Below, in pieces: positions 24,565 through 33,162 of a DNA stretch of 64,000 bases. Below the pieces are notes generated by a model. It made no database searches. It was given only the letters and a program-made list of their open reading frames with translations, and was not told the DNA's origin. The stretch is taken from the NCBI GenBank assembly GCA_964569085.1, contig CAZMTA010000008.1, positions 1 through 64,000 of the forward strand, in the 5' to 3' direction. Numbering within the stretch: position 1 is the first letter of the stretch; each line of letters begins with the position of its first letter. This DNA comes from JAJCZZ01 sp964569085. Lineage in GTDB: Bacteria > Gemmatimonadota > Gemmatimonadetes > Longimicrobiales > Gaopeijiaceae. The translations under genes were made by a program, and so were the position numbers.

Positions 24565-24968
24565 GGGGCCGGGGGGGAGCGCGGGAGAACGGGACTCGGA
24601 CCGGGCATCCCCCCATGCAAGACGGGGGCCGCACGTCCATGTGGACGGCGGCCCCCGTGACGCCCCGAAGGGGGATTATTGAAGCCCGGGAAGAATCGAT
24701 GGTGACCTCCCCGCTCCTTCCGCCTTCCCCCGAGGGGGCGTGGCGTCCGGCGCAGGAGTCAGTCCCGGCTTCACATGTGTTGGCTCAATAACGAAGCCTT
24801 CGGAACGCGGTGAAGAATATAGACCCGGGGGGAGGACGGGACCAGTCCGCCCCTTGCCCGTCGCGGCCGCCGCGTGCAACCTCGGGCATCCTCCCCGTGT
24901 ACACGGGTGGTACGGAAGCACCCGGTCGGCCCACGGGCCGCCCCGATCACCCCCTCGACGGGCTCTTC
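24565..24968. promoter_or_regulatory. 404-base divergent intergenic region upstream of the metal-uptake locus
   Basis: No gene is supported here. It holds an 11-pair hairpin (24622-24658, ACGGGGGCCGC against its complement, with an inner five-pair stem), two related 12-base sites (24675-24686 ATTATTGAAGCC and 24787-24798 AATAACGAAGCC), and a 14-base perfect palindrome CCCGTGTACACGGG (24894-24907) 61 bases before the first metal-locus ATG. The stretch 24785-24825 is AT-richer than its surroundings and could hold the promoter. Regulator identity is inference. Confidence 0.45.
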
Positions 24969-25298
24969 ATGCTCTCACGGATCAAGCTGTGGCACGGTCG
25001 GCTGGCGGCGCCGCTCTCGGCGCTGCTGGTGGCGCTGAGCGTGGCCGTGCCCATGCTGGACGGTCCGGAGCTCCGCCACGAGACGGTGGTGGAGAGCCAG
25101 CACGATCCGGGACGCTGCACCCCGTCGCACGACCACACGATCTGCACCCAGACCGGCGCCAACCTCGCGGCGCCGGCCCTCGCCCCCGACGGCTTCGTGC
25201 CCTTCCTGCGGGGCCGGATCGTGCCCCGCCCGCCGCTCTCCGGGGCGACCTCCTCGTCCCTCTCGGGACCCCGCTCCCGCGCTCCTCCTCGGGCCTGA
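24969..25298 (+). CDS. Small secreted His/Cys protein at the head of the metal-uptake locus
   Basis: 109-residue protein not in a family I recognise. It has a signal peptide (LWHGRLAAPLSALLVALSV, about residues 8-26) and then a short metal-ligand cluster: ESQHDPGRCTPSHDHTICTQ, with three His and two Cys. The tail is Ala/Pro/Ser-rich. ATG at 24969 begins the signal; an in-frame ATG at 24810 would add 53 Pro/Gly-rich residues with no signal. The His/Cys cluster and place in front of an outer-membrane protein and a metal-binding protein suggest periplasmic metal capture; this is inference. Confidence 0.6.
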   Translation: MLSRIKLWHGRLAAPLSALLVALSVAVPMLDGPELRHETVVESQHDPGRCTPSHDHTICTQTGANLAAPALAPDGFVPFLRGRIVPRPPLSGATSSSLSGPRSRAPPRA

Positions 25299-25404
25299 AG
25301 AGACGCCGGGCTCCGCCCGGTGACCCGTGCGCGTGCGTACCGGCGGCCCCATCGGCCGCCCGCCGCGCCCTCCCTTCAGACCATCAGACAGGAAGAGCAC
25401 ACCG

Positions 25405-26805
25405 ATGATCCGACGGATCTACAGGATCGGGCGTCCGGGCGTGGCCCTGGCGGCGCTGGCCCTGGCCCTGGCCGCCGCCCCGGCGTCGGCCCAGCAGCCC
25501 ATGCCGGCCGACTCCGTCCGGGCCGAGCTCGAGCGCCTCCGGGCCCTCGTCGACTCCCTCCGGGCGGAGGTGGACAGCCTCCACGCCGCCGGCGAGGAGG
25601 AGGAGGCCGAAGACGCCCTGGCCGAGCTCCGCGCGGCCGCCCAGGCCGCCGCCGACGCCGCCGCGCCCCAGGAGGAGACCGAGGACGAGGACCGGGAGTT
25701 CGTGGGCCGGCAGCGCTCGCTCCAGGCCCTCAACCCCGAGATCAGCGTGAACGCGGACGTCTTCGCCCACGTCAACCAGGACGACGTGGACGAGGACAAC
25801 TTCTTCGCCCGGGAGTTCGAGATCTCCATCATCTCGAACCTGGATCCCTTCTCCCGGGCCAAGGTCTTCCTCTCCCGGCACTTCGAGGGCGGGGAGTTCT
25901 CCCCCTTCGAGGAGGGCCACGACGAGCACGGGCACGCGGAGGAGGGGGGCGGCTTCAACGTGGAGGAGGGCTACGTGGAGTGGGTGGGCCTTCCCGCGGG
26001 GCTCGGCCTGAAGCTGGGGAAGTTCTTCCAGCAGTTCGGCCAGCTCAACCGCTGGCACGCCCATGCCCTCCCCTTCCAGACCCGCTCCCTCCCCCACCTG
26101 GCCTTCATCGGCGAGGAGTCGCTGGCCCAGACCGGCGCCTCGGTGCACTGGCTCGCGCCCGTGGGCGGCGACGCGGGGACGTACGAGGCCACCCTCGAGG
26201 TCACGACCAGCTCCAACGAGCGCCTCTTCGGGGAGTCGGGCCGGGTCTCGGTGCTGGGGAACGTGAACGCCTTCTGGCAGCTGTCCCGCTCGACGGACCT
26301 GGACCTGAGCCTGAGCTGGCTCAACGGGTCGTACGAGGACGAGGAGAGCTTCCTGGACCGGGACCTCTACGGCGCCGAGATGGCCTTCACCTGGCGCCCG
26401 CCCGGCCGGGCCCGGTACCAGGGGCTCCAGCTCCGCGGTGGCGTGATGGCCCTCGACGGTCTGGTGGCCCACGACGACCACGAAGAGGAAGGCGGGGAGC
26501 CGGTCGGGGAGGAGGGGCACGACGAGGAGCTTCCCGACCGGGCCCTCGGCCTCTGGTCGCTGGGCGAGCTCCGCCTCTCCCAGAGCTGGCTGGTCGGCGC
26601 CCGCTTCGACTGGGCCGAGAACCCCGAGCACCCCGAGGACACCGCCTGGCTCCTCTCCCCCACGCTGACGTGGTGGCAGAGCGAGTACGTGCGGGTCCGG
26701 GCCGAGTACGACCTGATCGGACGGAGCTTCACCGACGACCGCGAAGGCCGGTTCCTGCTGCAGGTGACCTTCGCCATGGGCCCCCACAAGCACTCGACGT
26801 ACTGA
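25405..26805 (+). CDS. His-rich outer-membrane beta-barrel, candidate metal porin
   Basis: 466-residue outer-membrane protein. It has a signal peptide (ALAALALALAAAPASAQ), a predicted coiled-coil (ELERLRALVDSLRAEVDSL, residues about 35-60), then alternating beta strands with paired aromatic residues and a Tyr at the C-terminus, as in barrels. Two loops are packed with acid and histidine: EEGHDEHGHAEEGGG and HDDHEEEGGEPVGEEGHDEE. Such loops commonly bind Zn, Ni or Cu. The next genes encode a metal substrate-binding protein and permease, so passage of a divalent metal across the outer membrane is a sound proposal. Confidence 0.75.
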   Translation: MIRRIYRIGRPGVALAALALALAAAPASAQQPMPADSVRAELERLRALVDSLRAEVDSLHAAGEEEEAEDALAELRAAAQAAADAAAPQEETEDEDREFVGRQRSLQALNPEISVNADVFAHVNQDDVDEDNFFAREFEISIISNLDPFSRAKVFLSRHFEGGEFSPFEEGHDEHGHAEEGGGFNVEEGYVEWVGLPAGLGLKLGKFFQQFGQLNRWHAHALPFQTRSLPHLAFIGEESLAQTGASVHWLAPVGGDAGTYEATLEVTTSSNERLFGESGRVSVLGNVNAFWQLSRSTDLDLSLSWLNGSYEDEESFLDRDLYGAEMAFTWRPPGRARYQGLQLRGGVMALDGLVAHDDHEEEGGEPVGEEGHDEELPDRALGLWSLGELRLSQSWLVGARFDWAENPEHPEDTAWLLSPTLTWWQSEYVRVRAEYDLIGRSFTDDREGRFLLQVTFAMGPHKHSTY

Positions 26806-26828
26806 TGCGCGCGCACCGGAGACATACC

Positions 26829-27908
26829 ATGAAGACCGCTACCCTGACGCTCACCCTCGCCGCCCTCCTGGCGGCGCCCCTCGCGGGGTCCGCCGCCGAG
26901 CGCGCCCCGGCCCCCGGGCCCGAGGCCCCCGACCCTCCCGCCGTCGCCCCCGTGCAGGTCGTGGCCACCCTTCCGGTCTACGCGGCCCTCGCCGAGGCCA
27001 TCGGCGGGGCCGAGGTGGAGGCCGAGTGGATCGCCGACCCCAACGAGGACTCCCACTTCGTCCGGCCCAAGCCCAGCTTCGCCCTGAAGCTGAAGCGGGC
27101 CGACCTGTTCATCACCACCGGGCTGGACCTGGAGCTCTGGGTGCCCGCCCTCCTGGACAAGGCCAAGAACCCGGACGTGATGGAGGGCAGCCCCGGCTAC
27201 GTCACCGCCTACACGGGGATCGAGCTCCTGGACATCCCGGCCGCGGCCGACCGGGGCTCCGGCGACGTGCACGTCTACGGCAACCCGCACCTCCACACCG
27301 ACCCCCTGCGGGCGCTCCAGGTGGCCCGCAACATCACCACCGGGCTCGTCCGTGTGGCGCCGGACCGCGCGGACCACTTCCGGCGCGGCCTCGCCGAGCT
27401 GGAGGCCCGCATCCACGAGGCCACGTTCGGCGCCGAGCTCGTGGAGATGCTCGGGGGCGAGGCGCTGGAGCGCATGGCCCTCGGGGGCACCCTCTTCTCC
27501 TTCCTCGAGGACAACGAGTACGAGGGCGTGCCCCTCCGGGCCCGGCTCGGCGGATGGCTGCAGGCCGCCGCGTCGCTCCGGGGCAGCTCCATCATCTGCT
27601 ACCACAAGAACTGGGCGTACTTCGAGGACCGCTTCGGCGTGACGTGCGCGGCGTACGTCGAGGCCAAGCCCGGCATCCCCCCGACGCCGCGGCACGCGGC
27701 GCGCCTCATCCAGCTCATGCGCGACCAGGGCATCGGCACGCTCCTGGCCGCGAGCTACTTCGACCGCGGGAAGGTCGAGACGGTCGCGCAGCGCGGCGGG
27801 GCCACCCCGGTCATCGTGCCCATGTACAACGGGGCCCAGCCGGGGCTGGACACCTACTTCGACCTGGTGGACCACTGGATCGTGCAGCTCCTCCAGGCCG
27901 CCCGTTGA
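26829..27908 (+). CDS. Metal ABC transporter substrate-binding protein (ZnuA/MntC class)
   Basis: Periplasmic metal-capture protein of 359 residues. A signal peptide (TATLTLTLAALLAAPLAGSAA) is followed by an A-rich linker and two alpha/beta lobes. Likely ligand histidines: NEDSHFVRPKPS, YGNPHLHTDPL and CYHKNWAYFEDRFG; SYFDRGKVE may supply the last acid. The AKPGIPPTPRHAARL segment is typical of the family. There is no His-rich loop, unlike ZnuA of E. coli. Start ATG 26829 follows the barrel gene by 23 bases. The metal (Zn or Mn) cannot be decided. Confidence 0.85.
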   Translation: MKTATLTLTLAALLAAPLAGSAAERAPAPGPEAPDPPAVAPVQVVATLPVYAALAEAIGGAEVEAEWIADPNEDSHFVRPKPSFALKLKRADLFITTGLDLELWVPALLDKAKNPDVMEGSPGYVTAYTGIELLDIPAAADRGSGDVHVYGNPHLHTDPLRALQVARNITTGLVRVAPDRADHFRRGLAELEARIHEATFGAELVEMLGGEALERMALGGTLFSFLEDNEYEGVPLRARLGGWLQAAASLRGSSIICYHKNWAYFEDRFGVTCAAYVEAKPGIPPTPRHAARLIQLMRDQGIGTLLAASYFDRGKVETVAQRGGATPVIVPMYNGAQPGLDTYFDLVDHWIVQLLQAAR

Positions 27909-27948
27909 TCCCCGACCGCCCCACCCGCACCCCACCCGAGGAGACGCC

Positions 27949-28818
27949 GTGATCGAGCTCCTGCTGCCGCCCTTCGTGGCCGCCATGATCATCCTGCTGA
28001 CCCACAGCTACTTCGGGCTCCACGTCATCCAGCGGGAGGTGATCTTCGTGGATCTGGCGCTGGCCCAGATCGCCGCGCTGGGGAGCACGGTCGCCTTCGT
28101 CATGGGCGCGGCCCACGGCTCGGACCTGGCCTGGGCCTTCTCCTTCGGGGCCACGCTCCTGGGCGCGCTGATCTTCTCCGTCACGCGCATGGAGGACTCG
28201 CCGGTGCCCCAGGAGGCCATCATCGGAATCACCTTCGTGGTGGCGTCGGCGGCGGTCATCCTCACGGCGTCGTTCGCCTCCGAGGGCACCGAGTACGTCC
28301 GGGAGACCCTCACCGGGTCCCTCCTCTGGGTGACCTGGCCCACCGTGGCCAAGATCGCGGCGTCGTACGGCGCCATCGGTCTCTTCCACTTCCTCTTCCG
28401 ACGGACCTTCCTGGCCATCACGTGGGCCCCGGAGCGCGTCGGTCGGCTGCGGCTGTGGGACTTCGTCTTCTACGCCACCTTCGGCGTCATCATCACGTCG
28501 TCCGTGCACGTGGCCGGCGTGCTCATGGTGTTCAGCGTCCTGGTGATCCCGGCGGTGGTGGCCTTCTTCTACACCCGGAGCTTCACCCGCGCGCTCTTCC
28601 TCGCCTGGGGCGCCGGGACCGTCGCGGTGGTGGCCGGCCTGGGGATGTCGTTCACCCTGGACGTGACCACCGGCCCGGTCCTGGTCGTGATGTTCGGGGT
28701 CGTCCTCCTGGTGGCCCTGGCGTTCCGCCGGCGCTTCGGCGTCACCGTCACCGATCCTTCGGACCGGGGGCTCCGGGTCGCGCTCTTCGAGCAGGAGGAG
28801 GCCGGCGCCACGGGCTGA
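27949..28818 (+). CDS. Metal ABC transporter permease (ZnuB/TroC class)
   Basis: Inner-membrane channel of a metal ABC importer, 289 residues with eight or so hydrophobic helices. The ABC-3 family loop is visible: SPVPQEAIIGITFVVASAAV, and LTGSLLWVTW is also family-like. GTG at 27949 has a GAGGAG ribosome site. The gene is the last of the plus-strand locus; the next gene is on the other strand. No metal-type ABC ATPase is found in this window, so energy coupling must come from elsewhere or from another component. Confidence 0.88.
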   Translation: MIELLLPPFVAAMIILLTHSYFGLHVIQREVIFVDLALAQIAALGSTVAFVMGAAHGSDLAWAFSFGATLLGALIFSVTRMEDSPVPQEAIIGITFVVASAAVILTASFASEGTEYVRETLTGSLLWVTWPTVAKIAASYGAIGLFHFLFRRTFLAITWAPERVGRLRLWDFVFYATFGVIITSSVHVAGVLMVFSVLVIPAVVAFFYTRSFTRALFLAWGAGTVAVVAGLGMSFTLDVTTGPVLVVMFGVVLLVALAFRRRFGVTVTDPSDRGLRVALFEQEEAGATG

Positions 28819-28821
28819 GGC

Positions 28822-29694
28822 TCAGGCGTCGTCGCGGAAGGCCCGGAGGAAGCCCAGGTTCGCCAGGTCCTGGGCCACCGGGTCGTCCCCCTTGGGCGTC
28901 TCCAGGATCTTGGGCACGTCGCGGAGCTCCTCGTGGAGCATGACGCGCCGGAAGGGCTCCGGCCCCAGCGTGCCCTCGCCCAGCGTCTCGTGGCGGTCCT
29001 TGTTGGAGCCCAGGGGGTGCTTGGAGTCGTTGAGGTGGAGGAGGCCCAGCCGCTCCCACCCCAGGATCCGCTCGAAGTCGTCCCAGACGTCGTCGTACCG
29101 CTCGACCAGGTCGTAGCCGGCGGCGAAGGCGTGGCAGGTGTCCACGCACACGCCGACCCGGTCCCGGACCGACGCGGGGATCTCGTCCAGGATCCCCGCC
29201 AGGTTCTCGAAGGAGGCCCCGACGCTCGTGCCGCTCCCCGCGGTGAGCTCCAGGAGGATCCGGGTGGGGCCCTCCCCCACCTCCTCCAACGCCCGGGTGA
29301 CGCCGCGCGCGTTCCGCCGCAGCCCCTCCTCCTCCAGCCCGTCCGTGGCGTTGCCCGGATGGGTCACGAGGAAGTCGAGGCCCAGGACGGTGCACCGCTC
29401 CAGCTCGGCCGTGAAGCTGCCCACCGAGCGCTCCCACAGCTTCGGGTCCGGGGTGGAGAGGTTGATGAGGTAGGAGTCGTGGGCCCCGGCCACCCGGATC
29501 CCGTGCTCCTCCCGTGCGGCCCGGAAGGCCTCGGCCGTCGCCTGGTCCACGGGACGCTCGGCCCACCGGTTCGGCTGCTTGGTGAAGAGCTGGAGGCAGG
29601 CGGACTCGATCTCGGCGGCGCGACCGGGGGCGTTCTGGACGCCGCCGGCGGTGGACACGTGGGCGCCGAGCTCGTCGGAGGAAGGGGTGGTCAT
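28822..29694 (-). CDS. nfo: Endonuclease IV (AP endonuclease)
   Basis: Cuts the backbone 5' to abasic sites and other base lesions in DNA. The 290-residue product follows the TIM-barrel AP-endonuclease order: GAHVSTAGGVQNAPGRAAEI, then QLFTKQPNRW, then AHDSYLINLSTPD, the metal His in VTHPGN, GVCVDTCHAFAAGYD with metal Asp and His, and HLNDSKHPLGSNKDRHETLG. Eight or nine metal ligands of the family are present. The ATG at 29694 was selected because it starts the conserved domain shortly upstream; the longer frame starts in shadow. It converges on the metal-permease gene with three bases between stops. Confidence 0.94.
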   Translation of the reverse strand: MTTPSSDELGAHVSTAGGVQNAPGRAAEIESACLQLFTKQPNRWAERPVDQATAEAFRAAREEHGIRVAGAHDSYLINLSTPDPKLWERSVGSFTAELERCTVLGLDFLVTHPGNATDGLEEEGLRRNARGVTRALEEVGEGPTRILLELTAGSGTSVGASFENLAGILDEIPASVRDRVGVCVDTCHAFAAGYDLVERYDDVWDDFERILGWERLGLLHLNDSKHPLGSNKDRHETLGEGTLGPEPFRRVMLHEELRDVPKILETPKGDDPVAQDLANLGFLRAFRDDA

Positions 29695-29930
29695 GGCGGA
29701 AATCTTTTGCCGGGGTCGGAAGAATGTTCGTGCCGGACGGGGTCCGGAGCGGAAGCGCGGACGGTGGCCACGGAGGGGCGCCCAGGACCATAAGACATTG
29801 TGCGCCAACGCGTTCGGGCGCCTGGCACACGCCCTGGCACCGGGCACCCCCCACGCGGCACAGGGCTTGAAGATACGAGATGCCGTGCCCGGCCGAAGTG
29901 CCGAGCCCCCCCAATTCGCAGAGGACGCCG

Positions 29931-30371
29931 ATGAGGATCGCGGCCGACGGGTTCATCGACACGCGGGACGGACGCAGGGTCCGCACCCCCGGGGTGCACC
30001 AGGACACCGTCGAACCGGTCTCCGAGACCGAGGCGCTGCGCTTCCTGCTCAGCCACAGCTTTCCCGGACACCGCCGCATGGTGCGCGGGATGACCGAGGG
30101 CGAGCGCCGTCGGATCCGGCTGGCCATGTGGGCGGACTCGGTGGCCGAGCGCATGACGCTCGTGGACCGGATCTGGCGCTGCGTGACCGAGCCGGTCCTC
30201 CCTCCGCGGGATCCGGCCACGCCGGAGCTCGTGCAGGTGGTGGAGCTCGCCGGGTGGGCCTACCCCCTCTACCTGGACGGCCGCTGCACCCGGGTGATCC
30301 CCGACGGCGGGGTGCCCCTCAAGGCGGTGGCCAACGAGAAGATCCTCCACCTGGAGGCCAGGTCGGCCTAG
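29931..30371 (+). CDS. Conserved hypothetical protein, 146 residues
   Basis: I do not recognise a family. The chain starts MRIAADGFIDTRDGRRVRTP, then a helical middle (ETEALRFLLSHSFPGHRRMV, and RIRLAMWADSVAERMTLVDR) and a beta-rich tail ending LKAVANEKILHLEARS. The pattern of hydrophobic residues and charge is protein-like, and the composition differs from the shadows. No ribosome site stands out strongly. It is divergent from nfo by 236 bases, an interval with several AT-rich spots but no clear promoter. Function unknown. Confidence 0.6.
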   Translation: MRIAADGFIDTRDGRRVRTPGVHQDTVEPVSETEALRFLLSHSFPGHRRMVRGMTEGERRRIRLAMWADSVAERMTLVDRIWRCVTEPVLPPRDPATPELVQVVELAGWAYPLYLDGRCTRVIPDGGVPLKAVANEKILHLEARSA

Positions 30372-30773
30372 ACGCGACCAGACATCGAGCCCGGCCGGGC
30401 GCCTTCGGGGCAATCCGGTCGGCAGGAAGTGCCTCTGCCCACGGTGGGCGAGGCCTCACGCCCTGGGGGGGGCGTGTACAAGGGTGGCGGTGAGCTTCGG
30501 CTTGCCGTCACTCCTTTGTTTGTGGGGTGGTCGGCCCGGAGGGGCACGCCGTGTCCGTCCTCCCCAGGGGACACATCCACCTCCCCAGCGTGCACCCGGG
30601 AGGTCGCCCCGCGCCGTCCCTCCCGGGGAGGTCCGGGGTCGCCGGCACCGCGCATTCCCTTGAGCTTCAAGCGCTTCCATGGGCTCCGCGCCTCCCGCGG
30701 GCCCCGGGGCACGTCGCTTGCACCCCGAGGACCCCGGCGGCATCAGGGCTCATCTCGGAGGAGGCGGGGAACG
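30372..30773. other. Intergenic region, 402 bases, no supported gene
   Basis: Between the hypothetical gene and the plug-like protein gene. I see no credible coding frame, no T-tailed terminator and no strong promoter. The segment is somewhat less GC-rich than neighbours in parts (for example near 30505-30530, with CTCCTTTGTTTGTGG). Confidence 0.4.
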
Positions 30774-31580
30774 ATGCGACGGAGCGACGGAGGGACGACG
30801 GGGAGGACGAGGGCGCGTGCGCGGCGGGACGACGCGGGGGGGCTGCTCCGCTGGCTGGCGGTCCTCGCCCTGTGCGTGGCCGCGGTGGCGCTGGCGGCCC
30901 AGGGAGCCTGGGCCCAGGACCTGGACGAGGAGTTCGACCTCGCCGGGCGGGTCGTGGGCGAGGGCGGCCGGCCGCTGGTGGGGGCCTTCGTCTCCTTCGC
31001 CGGAGCGGACTGGGGCTCCCTGACCGACGAGGCGGGACGCTTCCGCCTCCCCGACGTGCTCCCGGGCCGGGTGGAGCTGCACGTGGAGCAGCTCGGGTAC
31101 GCCGACGGCTCCTGGGCCGGCGTGGTGGGCCCGGGCTCCGACGCGCTGATCATCCGCCTCGAGCCCCGGGCCGTCATGCTGGAGGGGCTCCGGGTGGTCA
31201 CCGATCGGTTCGAGACCCGCCGCCGGGCCCTGGCCGTCTCCTCCCGGGCCTACGAGCGGGAGGATCTCGCCACCTCGCCGTACAGCACCGCCCGGGACTT
31301 CGTGGAGGCGCGGGGCGGGATCTTCACCACGGCGTGCCGAGGCCGCTTCGCCTCCCACGCCACCACCTGCGTGTGGTCCCGGGGCCGGGCCGTGGCGCCC
31401 ACCGTCTACGTGGACGAGGCGCCGGTGTTCGCGGGGATGGAGTACCTGGCGGTGATGGAGCCCCACGAGCTCAACCGGGTGGAGATCTACGGCCGGGGCA
31501 CGCACATCCGCGTGTACACCCAGAACTTCATGGCCCGGGCGGCCCGGATCCGGCTCCAGCCGGTCGCGTTCTTCCGGTAG
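30774..31580 (+). CDS. Secreted CarboxypepD_reg / TonB-plug-like protein without a barrel
   Basis: 268-residue protein. A basic N-terminus precedes a signal helix (LLRWLAVLALCVAAVALAAQ), then a carboxypeptidase-regulatory-like beta-sandwich (LAGRVVGEGGRPLVGAFVSF and TDEAGRFRLPDVLPGRVELH). A plug-like segment follows, ending in VEIYGRGTHIRVYTQNFMAR. In TonB-dependent transporters of this type the same order is followed by a barrel of 500 or more residues; here the frame stops about 35 residues after the plug. Two cysteines (TACRGRFASHATTCVW) may form a disulfide. It may be a stand-alone family rather than a broken gene, since the reading frame and composition are intact. Confidence 0.75.
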   Translation: MRRSDGGTTGRTRARARRDDAGGLLRWLAVLALCVAAVALAAQGAWAQDLDEEFDLAGRVVGEGGRPLVGAFVSFAGADWGSLTDEAGRFRLPDVLPGRVELHVEQLGYADGSWAGVVGPGSDALIIRLEPRAVMLEGLRVVTDRFETRRRALAVSSRAYEREDLATSPYSTARDFVEARGGIFTTACRGRFASHATTCVWSRGRAVAPTVYVDEAPVFAGMEYLAVMEPHELNRVEIYGRGTHIRVYTQNFMARAARIRLQPVAFFR

Positions 31581-31618
31581 GAGGGTCCCGGGGCCGGGGC
31601 GGCGGCCGCGCCCGACCG

Positions 31619-33007
31619 CTACTCCGGCAGGCCGGGCTCGGTCATGCCCCGCACGTCCAGGGCCTCGTCGAGGTCGACGCCGTCGGGCAGCACGCCTTCC
31701 CGCTGCACGATCTCCCGGACGCTCTTCTTCTCCTTGGCGCTGGCCTTGGCGATCTCCGACGCCTTGTCGTACCCGATGTAGGGGTTCAGCGCCGTGGCCA
31801 CGGAGGGGTTCCGCTCCAGGAGCTCGCGGCAGCGCTCCTCGTTGACCTCGATGCCCGCCACGCAGTTGTCCGTGAAGGCGCGGGCGGCGCCCGACAGGAT
31901 CCGGATCGACTCCAGGAGCGCCTGGGCCAGGACCGGCATCATGACGTTGAGCTCGAAGTTGCCCCGGCTCCCGGCCACGGTGACGGTCGTGTGGTTCCCC
32001 ATGACCCGGGCGGCCACCATCATGAGCGCCTCGGACATGACCGGGTTCACCTTCCCGGGCATGATGGAGGAGCCGGGCTGGATGGCGGGGAGGCGGATCT
32101 CGTGGAGCCCCGACGACGGGCCGCTCCCCAGCCACCGGATGTCGTCGGCGATCTTCATGAGGCTGGTGGCCACGGTGTTCAGCGCGCCCGAGGCGTTCAC
32201 CGCCGCGTCCTTGGCGCCCTGGGCCTCGAAGTGGTCGTCGGCCTCGCGGAAGGAGACGCCGGCCTCCTGGGAGATCCGGGCGATGGCCTTCCCGGCGAAG
32301 TCGGGGTGGGTGTTGATCCCGGTCCCGGTGGCGGTCCCGCCCAGCGCCACCTCCTCCAGCTCCTCCGAGGCGCGGCGCACCCGCTCGATGCCCTTCCGGA
32401 CCTGGGTGGCGTAGCCGCCGAACTCCTGGCCCAGGCGGACCGGGGTGGCGTCCATCAGGTGCGTGCGCCCCGACTTGAGCACGTCGTCGAAGGCCTCCGC
32501 CTTGGCGGCGAGGGCGTCGTGGAGGTGCTGGAGCGCCGGGACCAGCTCCTTCTCCATGGCCACCCGCGCCGCGACGTGGATGGCGGTGGGGATCACGTCG
32601 TTGGAGGACTGGCCGAAGTTGACGTGGTCGTTGGGGTGGACGTCGGAGCCCAGGATCCCGCTGGCCCGGTGGGCCACGACCTCGTTGGTGTTCATGTTCG
32701 TCGAGGTGCCGGAGCCCGTCTGGTAGATGTCCAGCACGAACTCGTCGTCCCAGTCGCCCCGGGCGACCTCGGCGGCGGCCTCCGCCACGGCGTCGGCGAT
32801 CCCTCCGTCCAGCGTGCCCAGCTCCTTGTTGGCCAGGGCGGCGGAGCGCTTGATGATCCCCAGCGCCTCGATGAAGCGGCGCCCGAAGCGCTGCCCGCTG
32901 ATGGGGAAGTTCTCCAGCGCGCGCTGGGTCTGGGCGCCGTAGAGCGCGTCCTCGGGGACCTTCATCTCTCCGAGGGAGTCCTTCTCGATGCGATATCCGT
33001 CGGCCAT
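31619..33007 (-). CDS. fumC: Fumarate hydratase class II
   Basis: Cytoplasmic TCA-cycle enzyme that interconverts fumarate and malate without an iron-sulfur cluster. The 462-residue product carries the whole family set: GSGTSTNMNTNEV near residue 97, SSNDVIPTAIHVAARVAM near 133, and the signature loop GSSIMPGKVNPVMSEAL near 318, with a long helical core. Length and order match FumC of E. coli (467). Nothing nearby belongs to the TCA cycle, so it is probably a lone housekeeping gene. Confidence 0.95.
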   Translation of the reverse strand: MADGYRIEKDSLGEMKVPEDALYGAQTQRALENFPISGQRFGRRFIEALGIIKRSAALANKELGTLDGGIADAVAEAAAEVARGDWDDEFVLDIYQTGSGTSTNMNTNEVVAHRASGILGSDVHPNDHVNFGQSSNDVIPTAIHVAARVAMEKELVPALQHLHDALAAKAEAFDDVLKSGRTHLMDATPVRLGQEFGGYATQVRKGIERVRRASEELEEVALGGTATGTGINTHPDFAGKAIARISQEAGVSFREADDHFEAQGAKDAAVNASGALNTVATSLMKIADDIRWLGSGPSSGLHEIRLPAIQPGSSIMPGKVNPVMSEALMMVAARVMGNHTTVTVAGSRGNFELNVMMPVLAQALLESIRILSGAARAFTDNCVAGIEVNEERCRELLERNPSVATALNPYIGYDKASEIAKASAKEKKSVREIVQREGVLPDGVDLDEALDVRGMTEPGLPE

Positions 33008-33162
33008 GACGCGGCGTTTCTCCGGTTCCGGAAGGATCCGGGCGGGGAGCCGCGTCCACTCGCGGCGCCGGTCCCGGATCGGGGCACCCGGAATCTACCG
33101 AGCCGGCGAGGCGGGTAAAGGCGCCCCCGGCCTCGACGGGGGAAGGCCGCGCCGCCCGTCGG

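Noticed and set aside
24676..24921. Short minus-strand frame in the metal-locus upstream region
   Set aside because: No motif, no ribosome site, and it covers the AT-rich promoter-like zone.
27949..28818. Nickel/cobalt-type permease identity
   Set aside because: The SPVPQEAIIG loop and pairing with a ZnuA-like binding protein fit the Zn/Mn ABC-3 class better.
30527..33118. 863-codon plus-strand frame through fumC
   Set aside because: Shadow of the plug-like gene and antisense to fumC, whose signature motifs are complete.
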